Shown in pieces: positions 37,701 through 49,700 of a stretch of DNA of 64,000 bases. The translations under genes and the position numbers were made by a program. Within the stretch, counting starts at the first letter, position 1. Every line of letters begins with the position of its first letter. The notes beneath the pieces were generated by a model. It had not been told where the DNA came from. It searched no databases and was given only the letters and a program-made list of their open reading frames with translations. The stretch is from Albula goreensis (Eukaryota > Chordata > Actinopteri > Albuliformes > Albulidae): positions 23,452,563-23,516,562 of the forward strand of contig CM040755.1 in the NCBI GenBank assembly GCA_022829145.1, given 5' to 3'.

Positions 37701-40700
37701 GGAGTGCATGTAGTGATCCCAAAAGCCTCCTGCACCTTACAGCAAAGCAGCATATCTCCAGGTATATTAAACTTCTGGCCAAGCTGAAGATCACCAGCTC
37801 TTCTCTGAACATTAGCCCAGAGAAGCTCCTGGAGACCTAGCAGCTGTGTTAGCGTGTCACTGCAGGCAGTGAAATGGTCACTGTCCCAGTGACACCCCTG
37901 CCTCCTGCTCCAGTAAACCCACCAGCCGTGAGTCCTCCCTAGGATGCCCCTCTGACCCAGACTGCAGTGGAGGGGATAGTGAGGGAGATCCTGGAGAAGT
38001 GCCAGGCAGCAACAACAGCAGCAGCAGCAGCAGCAGCAGCAAAAAAAAAAAAAAAACGGGACCAGTCTAGCCTGTGGCCGGCCTATGTCCCGTTACCTAG
38101 GCCAGGTTCCCAATCTACCCAGGTTCTCAGTCCTGGGGCCACACTGTGTATGCTGGTTTTTATTCCAACCACAACTGCAACCCCAGAATCTTAACAATTG
38201 TTCTATTGTTCATGCTTTTCATGATTAGAGAGATAATTTGCCTTTATAACTATGTGTGTCATGAAGGAAAAACTCCTATATTCACATTGTGTTTATGTGA
38301 TTTCGCAAACAAATACACAAAAACAGTAAGTTTTTATATCTGATCAAATTGTAGATTGGGGTGATTCAATACACTCCTTAAGTCATTGAACACATGATTA
38401 AGCTCCTGATTTTTTCTTATGTTATTATGTTATTATTATGCTTAGTAACACAATGCAGGTTTGGCCTCAGGACAAGCATAGCTATAATGGCAAATTATCT
38501 GTGTAATCATGGAAAGCATGAACAATTGAACAATTAGCAGCTTGTTGAGATTCTGGGGTTGCAGTTGTGGTTGGAATAAAAACCAGCATACACAGTGGGT
38601 TCCCAGCACCGATGCTGGGAACCACTGGCCTAGGTAACGGGACATAGGCCAGCCACAGGCTAGACTGGTGCCGTTTTTTTTGTTGCTGCTGCTGCTGTTC
38701 CTCAGTGCATTTCACTGCTGCTCCTCAGTGCATTTCTTTTATCAGTCAGGAGAGGTGAAGTATTTCTGCTCAACAAAGGTTTCCCAGACCTATGCGGCAG
38801 AAGGCTTCACCAATCCAAGGATGCCATTCGAGGAGTGTGCTGCGTTCTTGCAGTGGGAGCTGGAGGCCTCAAAGTAGAGAGAGAAAGAGAGGAAGAGGGC
38901 GACAGAGGAGGGAGGAAAGAAGAGGTCTGCAGAGCTGCAACCAACTGGCCGTCTGTGCAGGTTCTGCCACCTGCCTCTAGCTAGGCCCCACATGCCCTCA
39001 AATTCACACTGGCTTCCCTGGGGTTGCAGGGAAGTACATATACTGTCCCTCCAGAGTGCTGTCCCTTTACAGGGCACAGGGAATGGTGGCAGAGATGAAC
39101 TGGAGGGAATTTCAGCAGTCTGCCTTTTATGAGGCTGAAAAGCAGAGATGGGCATTGGAGAAGGGGAAGTGACCATAGCATTGTATATATTATTTTTGTT
39201 CTGTACTGTATAGACTGTGTTGTGTGCAAATATTGTACAGATACCTAAGATCTGCAGTTGTTGGTAATGCATAATGTAAGGAGGATTTTTTTTGGCAGAA
39301 CTGAATGTAGTTATAGATACCTGACAGCTAGTGAGCTCGAGACAAGGGAGGAACACACTTTACCTTTAAACTTATCATTACTAAAAACCTGTTCCAATTT
39401 ATCCTCCTTGAGTAACAATAAAACAATGTACTCATGGAGTAATCAACTCCAGCTGATGCAAATACATTAAAAGGGAACCAGTTTCATTTTGTAATACATT
39501 TGCTGTTCTTTGCAAACTAGATGTTTGTTATATCTATTAGTAAAGAAAATAACAAGCATTACAGAATTAAACTAGAAACCATTCACTCTATTTACAACAA
39601 TTGGTGTTGATTACTCCATGAGTGACCTGTTTACTTGTTAATCAAGGAGGATAAATGGGAACAAGTTGAACATAAATATAGGTATCAGTGTAAAGTTTGT
39701 TCCTTCCTTGTTTTGAGTTCACCAGCCGCAACTTTTTTGTTTTTGCACTGTATGCTCTGTAAATAATGGAAATATATTTACTGTATTTGTGTCACAGTTG
39801 AATGTACATATAGATACCTCCACAGACAATAAACACATTTCCTTTTTGAATATTCCCTGGTCCGTCTTTTAATTTGATGAGGCAAGAGCTGAAGGCATGA
39901 ACGGCGCATGTTTGTTTAAGAAGACTTAAAAGTTGAAGGCCAGTAATTGGACAAATCAATCAGTGAGAAAGCACTTGGAATCAATGCAGGAAATATGAAA
40001 AATATAGGACTTCATTTCGGGAATGGAAATAGATATAAGGGCTAATATATGTAATTTTCAGTGAAATGACTACTGGCATGCAATGACTGTTTATTAAACG
40101 CTGTGAGAAGGGAGTGATTAAGGGTAAATTTCAAATTCAAATTGACATCAAATCTCGAATACATTACAGTAGATAAGTCTAATGATCATTCTAATTCAAA
40201 ATCTACAGCTAAATTTCAGATGTGAATCTACCTACGGCGGGATTCGAACCCATATCTAAAGGTGCTAAATACATATTTATATTGTAGGCTTAAAAATCGT
40301 TTCTGATTGGCTGTTCGACCGTTACAACTATACGCGGCTGGCCCCCGCGGGCCATGATATTACTTTTAGATTAGGTACTGTACACATACTTATTAGATTT
40401 GATGTCAATTTGAATTTGAAATTTACCCTTAATCACTCCCTTCTCACAGCGTTTAATAAACAGTCATTGCATGCCAGTAGTCATTTCACTGAAAATTACA
40501 TATATTAGCCCTTATATATATTTCCATTCCCGAAATGAAGTCCTATATTTTTCATATTTCCTGCATTGATTCCAAGTGCTTTCTCACTGATTGATTTGTC
40601 CAATTACTGGCCTTCAACTTTTAAGTCTTCTTAAACAAACATGCGCCGTTCATGCCTTCAGCTCTTGCCTCATCAAATTAAACGACGGACCAGGGAATAT

Positions 40701-43700
40701 TCAAAAAGGAAATGTGTTTATTGTCTGTGGAGGTATCTATATGTACATTCAACTGTGACACAAATACAGTAAATATATTTCCATTATTTACAGAGCATAC
40801 AGTGCAAAAACAAAAAAGTTGCGGCTGGTGAACTCAAAACAAGGAAGGAACAAACTTTACACTGATACCTATATTTATGTTCAACTTGTTCCCATTTATC
40901 CTCCTTGATTAACAAGTAAACAGGTCACTCATGGAGTAATCAACACCAATTGTTGTAAATAGAGTGAATGGTTTCTAGTTTAATTCTGTAATGCTTGTTA
41001 TTTTCTTTACTAATAGATATAACAAACATCTAGTTTGCAAAGAACAGCAAATGTATTACAAAATGAAACTGGTTACCATTTACTGTATTTGCATCAGCTG
41101 GAGTTGATTACTCCATGAATACATTGTTTTATTGTTACTCAAGGAGGATAAATTGGAACAGGTTTTTAGTAATGATAAGTTTCAAGGTAAAGTGTGTTCC
41201 TCCCTTGTCTCGAGCTCACTAGCTGTCAGGTATCTATAACTACATTCAGTTCTGCCAAAAAAATTCCTCCTTACATTATGCATTACCAACAACTGCAGAT
41301 CTTAGGTATCTGTACAATATTTGCACACAACACAGTCTATACAGTACAGAACAAAAATAATATATACAATGCTATGGTCACTTCCCCTTCTCCAATGCCC
41401 ATCTCTGCTTTTCAGCCTCATAAAAGGCAGACTGCTGAAATTCCCTCCAGTTAATCTCTGCCACCATTCCCCGTGCCCTGTAAAGGGACAGCACTCTGGA
41501 GGGACAGTATATGTACTTCCCTGCAACCCCAGGGAAGCCAGTGTGAATTTGAGGGCATGTGGGGCCTAGCTAGAGGCAGGTGGCAGAACCTGCACAGACG
41601 GCCAGTTGGTTGCAGCTCTGCAGACCTCTTCTTTCCTCCCTCCTCTGTCACCCTCTTCCTCTCTTTCTCTCTACTTTGAGGCCTCCAGCTCCCACTGCAA
41701 GAACGCAGCACACTCCTCGAATGGCATCCTTGGATTGGTGAAGCCTTCTGCCGCATAGGTCTGGGAAACCTTTGTTGAGCAGAAATACTTCACCTCTCCT
41801 GACTGACAAAAGAAATGCACTGAGGAGCAGCAGTGAAATGCACTGAGGAACAGCAGCAGCAGCAACAAAAAAAAAACGGCACCAGTCTAGCCTGTGGCCG
41901 GCCTATGTCCCGTTACCTAGGCCAGTGGTTCCCAGCGTCGGTGCTGGGAACCCACTGTGTATGCTGGTTTTTATTCCAACCACAACTGCAACCCCAGAAT
42001 CTCAACAAGCTGCTAATTGTTCAATTGTTCATGCTTTCCATGATTACACAGATAATTTGCCATTATAGCTATGCTTGTCCTGAGGCCAAACCTGCATTGT
42101 GTTACTAAGCATAATAATAACATAATAACATAAGAAAAAATCAGGAGCTTAATCATGTGTTCAATGACTTAAGGAGTGCATTGAATCACCCCAATCTACA
42201 ATTTGATCAGATATAAAAAACGTACTGTTTTTGTGTATTTGTTTGCGAAATCACATAAACACAATGTGAATATAGGAGTTTTTTCTTCATGACATACATA
42301 GTTATAAAGGCAAATTATCTCTCTAATCATGAAAAGCATGAACAATAGAACAATTGTTAAGATTTTGGGGTTGCAGTTGTGGTTGGAATAAAAACCAGCA
42401 TACACAGTGTGGCCCCAGGACTGAGAACCTGGGTAGATTGGGAACCTGGCCTAGGTAACGGGACATAGGCCGGCCACAGGCTAGACTGGTCCCGTTTTTT
42501 TTTTTTTTTTTGCTGCTGCTGCTGCTGCTGCTGTTGTTGCTGCCTGGCACTTCTCCAGGATCTCCCTCACTATCCCCTCCACTGCAGTCTGGGTCAGAGG
42601 GGCATCCTAGGGAGGACTCACGGCTGGTGGGTTTACTGGAGCAGGAGGCAGGGGTGTCACTGGGACAGTGACCATTTCACTGCCTGCAGTGACACGCTAA
42701 CACAGCTGCTAGGTCTCCAGGAGCTTCTCTGGGCTAATGTTCAGAGAAGAGCTGGTGATCTTCAGCTTGGCCAGAAGTTTAATATACCTGGAGATATGCT
42801 GCTTTGCTGTAAGGTGCAGGAGGCTGTTGGGATCACTACATGCACTCCAGGGCAGCATAGTCACCGTCCACCAGCTTCAGCATGCCATTCTTCCCATGGT
42901 GCTTCACAAGGAGACCATTGATGGCAGCTCTCATGGGCTCTGTCCATTGACTGTGATCCAGGACAAAGTTTTATAGGCCCAGTGCGTGGCACTCGGGGAG
43001 AGGCCATTAGGTGAAGAGGCGGTGCACTTGGCAGATCTGAAAGAGGCAAAAAGTACTTTAATAACATAATCCTTGAGCAGCAATTTAAATCAAGTATTTG
43101 TTTGTGAAATAAAAAGCAAATAGGTAACTGCCCACACACACAAGCGTGTGTATGATAATACTTTGAATTACCTGTAGGCAACATGTACTTACAAGTAAAC
43201 TAATGATCTTGAATGGCAAAATTGTGTGGACTGTTCAGTAACAGTAATATCATGTAAGATGTAGCTATCAATAATTCTAACATTTAAAGAATCGCTGGCT
43301 ATCGTTATGTAAAATAACAAACATCACTAAAGGTAGATCAGCTGGGAATTTGAATCGAAAAATTAACAAAATGCAGCATCGGACATTGTCTGCTCAACTT
43401 TATGGCAATACAGGTATGCGTCGCTTAACGTCCACGATACGTTCTGTGAAATAGGACGTGCGAACACCGTATTATCATATATACTTAGCAAAGCTAAATC
43501 TGATAGTGTAGTGTACCTGTATTGACTAAATAGCCCAGGTACTGTACACATACAGTACTGTATTTCAGCTAATGTGTCTGGCAAGGTACTATATTTACGT
43601 GTTAAGTAGGTTAATACTGTACAAAACTGTATACATAATATAATAATACATTGTAAATATACGGACATAACGGACGTTATGCAAACATGATCGCCTATAA

Positions 43701-46700
43701 ATCATGAAAATAAGTACTTTTGAACAGTGAATAATGAATGCAATATCAACAATAAATAAAAGGCCTGCACCAAAAACATGTATTCTCTCACACAGTTCAT
43801 CTTCAGAACTCGTAAGATCTAGCTAATGTAAGATCACCTATCGCCAAGTAAATGACCTCAGAAATATTACAGGTAACTTATTAACGTGAATATATTAATA
43901 CATTAAAAAAACGTAGGTTTTGATAGCCAGCTCTATTTTATTCACCTGTAAAAGTTAAGGCAAACGATGTATAAAGTTTATTAACTTACCTCTGACGAAC
44001 TTTCAAAGCTCCGAAAAGGTAGTCGCCTGTCTCCTCTTGTAAGCAGATGCTCACTGACAGCACTCCCGCCTGACGTCAGCGCCGAATTTCCCAATGTGCT
44101 CAACAGCGCCAGAGAAAATACGCAGTGGCGGAAAATATATTGCATCCGTAGTGGTTTAGCACTACCATTGGAAATGAATGGAAAATGTTTAGGGCCGTTT
44201 AGCTAAAAATTCTCGACTGTCACATGGAGGCCCGGGTTCGATTCCCGCCAATGCAAAACTGTTTTAATATCCTGGTGCTTTCATCAATTGCATATAAATT
44301 GTTAAAATTATTGTTAAATCATTAGACACAGGGAAATTATTCCTAATTATTTAAATCCATATTTTTTTCTCATGAGAATCCACCGTGTCTACAGCCAAAC
44401 GTGACATTTACTGACGCAACACTGAGAATGTATATGGCAAGTTGGCCAGCAAAACAATTTTGCAAAGATGTAAGGCAAAGACAACATTTATATGGAAAAT
44501 TGCATTTTCAAAGAATGGACCAACAAACATTTCTTTGCAATGCCATCATTCAGAAATGCTAGTGTGTCTAATCTGTACTGAAACAGAGTAAAAGAGTTCA
44601 TGTGCGGCTTCGATTTTTTTGTTGGTCGGCAACTGAATTTTGAATCAGTGCTCTGCATTGGCCGGGAATCGAACCCGGGCCTGCACGCCAAGGATTGTTC
44701 AGCTAAACGGCTCTGAACATTTTCCCATTAATTTTCAGTGGTAGTGCTGAACCACTACGGATGTAATATATTTTTCGCCACTGCACATTTTTCTGTGGCG
44801 CTAATGAGCACATTGGGATCTGACACGAAGTTCAGCGCTGACAGTCTGGCAGTTGACGGTGAGCATCTGCTCCTATATTCACATTGTGTTTATGTGATTT
44901 TGCAAACAAATACACAAAAAGAGTACGTTTTTATACCTGATCAAATTATAGACTAGGGTATTTCAATATGCTCCTTAGGTTATTTAACACATGATTAAGC
45001 TCCTGATTTTTTTCCCCTTATGCTTACTAGCACAACGCAGGGTTGGTTCATTATAATTAGCTTTGTCTTTGAATCCTTCATTATCTACCAAATGGTTAGT
45101 TTTAGTGGTCACGTGTCCACAATCACCACGGTTTTTAATATGAGTTAAAACATTTAGCTTTTGTTTATGCAGTTGCCTGCAATATGGCACAATGTGAATA
45201 TAGGAGCTTTTTCTTCATGACATGTATACCTATAATGGCAAATTATCCCTCTAATCATGAAAAGCTTGAACAATTGAGCAATTATGAGAGCTGTAGGCCT
45301 GAAAGCGGAGAGGGAAAGAGAGGAAGAGGGTGATGGTAGAGAGGAAAGAAGAGGTCTGCAGAGCTGCAACCAACTGGCTGTCCATGCAACTGGCCATCTT
45401 ATAGAAACCTGCACAAACAGTGAACACAGGCAAGAGTGGAAGGCATGAATGGCACATGTTTGTTTAAGAGGACTTGAAGTCAGTAATTGAACATATCAAT
45501 CAGTGAGAAGGTAATTGGAATCAATGCAGGAAGCATGAAACATATAGGACTTCATTTGGGGAATGGAAATGTATATAAGGGCTAATGTATGTAATTTTTA
45601 GTGAAATGACTACTGGCATTAAATGACTTTCAATGCTGTGAGAAGGGAATGATTAAGGATCAGTTTCAAATTTAAATTGACATAAAATCTCAAATACATT
45701 ACAATAGATAAGTCTAATGATCATTGTAATTCAAAATCTACAGCTAAATTTCAGATGTGAAACTAGCTACAGCAGGATTTGTACCCATGACTAAAAGTGT
45801 CTATAAATAAATAATGAATATTTTCTAGAATTAAAAAATCTTTTTTCTTATTGGCTGTCCATCTGTTACAACTATATGCGGCTGGCCAGGTCTTGGCAGG
45901 CGAGAATTCTACCACTGAACCACCAATGCTTGGAATGGGCATGAGGAATTATGCCTCCGTCAGAAATATGAACTGAAATGAACTGTTCAGTTGATCTGCA
46001 AGTTCAGTTTGTTAATGCCAGACAGCATGCAAAAAGTTTTGTTTTTCAATTCTGCCACTGAACCACCAATGCTTTGATTGATCTCATTGCGTTTAGTACG
46101 TTCAAAAAATGCAGAGGAGCTCCACACCAGTCTTAGTGCTTTAGTTTCCACTCTCCTTATCTCTCCCACAATTCATTTAGTATCCTGTAACATTAATAGA
46201 GTGACTGAAATTGCATGTAGTCTTCAAAGCTACCTGCAACACCTCATATACTTAAAGAAGGTTTGACCAGAATTATTTTGTTTTTGGAAATGTTGTGGTT
46301 CTTGTTTCAGCATACTTTACCTCAACACTGACCATTTTAGTCTTGATTTGTTTTAATGGGTGTGTTCAGCTCAGGTTTTCTCACTTTTGTTTTGCAGATT
46401 CATTAAATGCATCGCAAGACTCTGTTGGATTCAGCAACATAAGCTTCTTCACCCCCACAAGGTAAGCATTGTACATTTTTTATCAGTCAAGCATAAAAGA
46501 TAATTACATTTTTAAAAGATGTTGTTGTGTGTATATGTTTAAGGTATCTCTGTGCAGGTTGTACTGCCATAACATTGGTCAATCACTAGTGAGCTTGCAC
46601 ATAAACAGTATTTCCCGGTGGGCACACTTTTAAAAATGGTCAATTTCTTATTCAGCCAGAATGGGGTACTGTAGAGTAGCTAGTATCTAGGAGAAGCTGT

Positions 46701-49700
46701 TCTTTGCTTGAAACTGTTGGGTGTGAATATCTGAGTGTTGGTATGTGGCTGTGTCCGTGTGAGTGTGTGTCTGTGCATGCGTGCATGTGTGTGAAAATCT
46801 GCTTTTAAGTTTGTCCCTCACTGTGCACCCCTGGATCTTGGTGGGATTTCCCCTCCTGCTACTGCTCAGGTCGCCACGGAGAGCTCATTGCCCCCGTTAC
46901 TGTTCCACGGTGGCCACAGTCACTCCTCGGCCTGGAATGAAGAGCACCTCGGTTCACCTGTATCTCTCCAAGTATTCCACACAATCGCCCTCCCTAGTGC
47001 CTGTGGTCGGCAGCGCTGAGCATAGCATTCACACCAACCCCAACCCACTACACAACACCCCTCATCATCTTCTGCCCAATATAAATTCCACTCCCCCTAC
47101 CCTTTGACACGCATCACCCCCCGACCCCCTACAGCTGCAGTAATTGCCTTTTTTTCTTTGTTGCCCCCTTTGCTGTTGCCGTGTCTGAGGGCATTCAAGA
47201 ATCCCATATGAAAATGGCTATCTCCCTATCTCCACTTTAACATGAAACTAGATATCTCACTTCCCTAGTTTTAAAAGAAAAAGCCCTACTTTAATAGGTA
47301 CACAGACTTACCAAGTGTGATTGTTTGTATAGATGGTCATATGTCTGAATGATTTTTCCCCACTATATCTGAAGCAGGGCAATGTTGGATCTGATCTAAA
47401 AAGACGAGCAGTACTGAATGTTTGGACGCTGTCGAGTGATTTAGAATGTTTTTAATTGTGAATTTAGTATGTCTTAGAATCAGGCTTTATTGAAGCGAAC
47501 TGCACTTCACGCCTGAAAAAGAATGCATTTATTAGCAGTATTTATATGTGAAGAAGCACATAATCAGGAAATGGAAACATCAGTACCTGTTTCTCGCATA
47601 GCATCATCAGCTGGTGTGTATGTAAGAGAATCTCAGGTTCTTGTTTACAAAGTAAAAGCCAAGGTGTGAATTGTCAACATATACTGTTCACAAACACCAA
47701 AGAAACTTGTCAGCATACAATTTGGTCATTGTGAAATGGACACCTTAAAGATTAAAGATGTTTACTGCATTCGTCATTAAACTTCAGTTTTCCCAAACCA
47801 CAATGGGGAGAGGGTTTGCTTTTCCATATCGACTCTGATGGATTTTGTGTGAACCTGTCCTCAAGAAATGTGACTGAACTGGTGTTTGATTACTTGCATT
47901 CCACATTGATGCTGATCAGATGAAGCCAGTGTCTCTGGATTTAATCAGTCTTCCCTCATGACAACCTGAAATATGCTACCACATAGTAGTATTTTAGTAA
48001 ACTGGGGGTTGATGCTCCAGCTTTACATATGGCTACTTTTTCCTCCCTTTGGGATGGAAACTGGGGCAAAGGCATTGGGTCTGGTGGTAGTGGTTGAGGA
48101 TTGGTGGTGTTGGTTCTGGCTCAAATAGTTTACTTTACTTAATACCCCTCTTCCCAGTACTGGTCTGTGCTAGCACCGCTCTGCCTCTAGAAAATGTAGC
48201 CTCCTGTAGCACATAGTGGCTATGTATACAGTAACAGGCAACCACCACTAGATGGCAGCGCTTACTCATGCATCTGAGGATTTCCCCTGTATTCTGACGT
48301 CTGTTTTACAGCCATTTCACATGAAAAGGATGACATGGCAGGGTTCCACTGATGGATAGGAGTGATGCATTTTCAAAAATCAAGGGAGATGTTTTTGTAT
48401 TTGCTGCTGTACAATTGCAAATGGCCTTATTTTTCTGATTTCAGAAGCATAGCTTACCTTCTTTTTTGAGCTCTTATCTTGTTCTTTGCACTGCTCCCAC
48501 TGTGAGAACGTTTTTACACTCTAGTTTTCAGAGCACCCCTGCTTTAGTCTGAGCTCTTGTACTTTTAAATCACTTCGAGTCACTACTGTACACACATCTG
48601 ATTGTATGACGGGTCAAATGGTGCTTTGAATCCATTTTAAGTTAGAAGTACATTTTGCATAGTGGTGTGTTATGATGGTTAGGGAGCTGGTCTTGTACCT
48701 CAGAGGTTTCAGGTTAGATGCTCAGCTAAAGCTGTGCTGTTCACCCCTGAAACAAGGTACCTCTCCTGAATCACCTGAGCAAATATCCAGCTGAATACAT
48801 GGTCATTGCATAAAACAGACTGTGTTAGAGTATAGGAGTGTCTGCCACATGCAAATGTACATTGTCAATTTTATGTCACTAAATTCATCTAAGATATTGA
48901 AACTGAATTACCTTCCAAATATATAAACTATATCAGTGCAGATGTTTAAAATTTTTAAAAATTAAAAAAAAAAAAAGTCAAATACCTCACTTGCAGTATC
49001 AACACTTGCTAGAATATTATGTAGTACAGGCTTTACATTGGATAAAAAAATGTAATAGGAAATTTCAATATTCTTTGGGGTAATTGTTTTTGTTTTTGTG
49101 AGAGGCATCTACATTGTTGGTAAGAATGCATACACATTGACCTGTCCAAAGGTCAGTTGAAAGTGTGGTAAGAGTTTGATCACAGCGCTGACATAGATTT
49201 TACGGCTGTCTTGGAGCTGGGATGGTTGCTGTTGAACTTCAGCTCATCTACCATGCTGTACATCAAAGGTAGTCCATCAGTAACTGGGCACACACATTCT
49301 CTGTAATGAGTATGGTGTGCCTCGGGAGATGTCTGTTCTTGGTCTAAAATTAAAACCCGGTGCATTTTAAGTCTTTTGCAATCGCCTCCACTACATAATT
49401 TTAGTCGTGTGAGAGGATGTTGTTGTAAGAGTGTAACTTAATTTAATCGTACACTGACATCTTAACACATTTTTCTGTGGATTGCAGTTTGTGAATACAC
49501 ATGCCAGGTGGACACACGCACACACGCACGCACACACACACAAAGGCTGAAATTGACTTAAACTGTCATTGCGTGCATGTCTGTGCATGCACTTACCTTA
49601 TGAAGGTGAAATGGCTGTAGAAAATATGCCCAGCCTCTTTTCTATTATATGTATAGTAAATGAACACTGCAGTACCTGTGGTTAATAGCCTCATGTATAA

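Larger units (their letters stand above)
35786..40155 (+). repeat. Giant palindrome, left arm
   Basis: Pairs with 40395-44651 in reverse complement. Counting positions in a 265-base sample (around 36781-37046 against 43535-43800) shows five substitutions. Total indel drift is about 22 bases between 35940/44632 and 40155/40395. The left arm has about 130 extra bases at 35806-35938. The arm contains a tRNA-Gly 3' half, a ~4 kb mobile-element-like unit and two nested hairpins. Confidence 0.95.
36365..40350 (+). mobile_element. tRNA-Gly-associated mobile unit, copy A (full length)
   Basis: Runs from the tRNA-Gly 3'-half junction (GGCCGTTTAGCTAAAA in reverse) to GCGGCTGGCC at about 40350. Parts in order: putative promoter with a CRE (36497-36504); first exon with donor CAGAG|GTAAGT at 36585; AT-rich intron; acceptor CTTTCAG at 37511; decayed ORF (37512-39170) broken by a nested hairpin; long AT-rich 3' part. 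No terminal inverted repeats were seen. Copies B and C share both boundaries or one of them. Superfamily unknown; Dada-type RNA-gene-targeting transposons are the nearest idea. Confidence 0.7.
40395..44207 (-). mobile_element. tRNA-Gly-associated mobile unit, copy B (3' truncated)
   Basis: Same unit in opposite orientation, starting at the tRNA-Gly junction at 44207 and stopping at 40395, about 200 bases short of the end seen in copies A and C. The decayed ORF, CRE (44071-44078) and nested hairpins are all present. Confidence 0.75.
40395..44651 (-). repeat. Giant palindrome, right arm
   Basis: Mirror copy of 35786-40155, truncated by about 200 bases at its inner end. It has about 40 extra bases near 43290-43330 compared with the left arm. 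Confidence 0.95.

Noticed and set aside
38790-39356. 188-residue minus-strand open frame in the left arm
   Set aside because: It runs antisense to the frames showing Cys motifs and charged tail; no splice or family support.
35786-44651. Palindrome as a long-read adapter or assembly artefact
   Set aside because: Arms differ by scattered substitutions, have private insertions, and the inner end of one is truncated; an artefact would give near-identical arms. Not fully excluded without reads.
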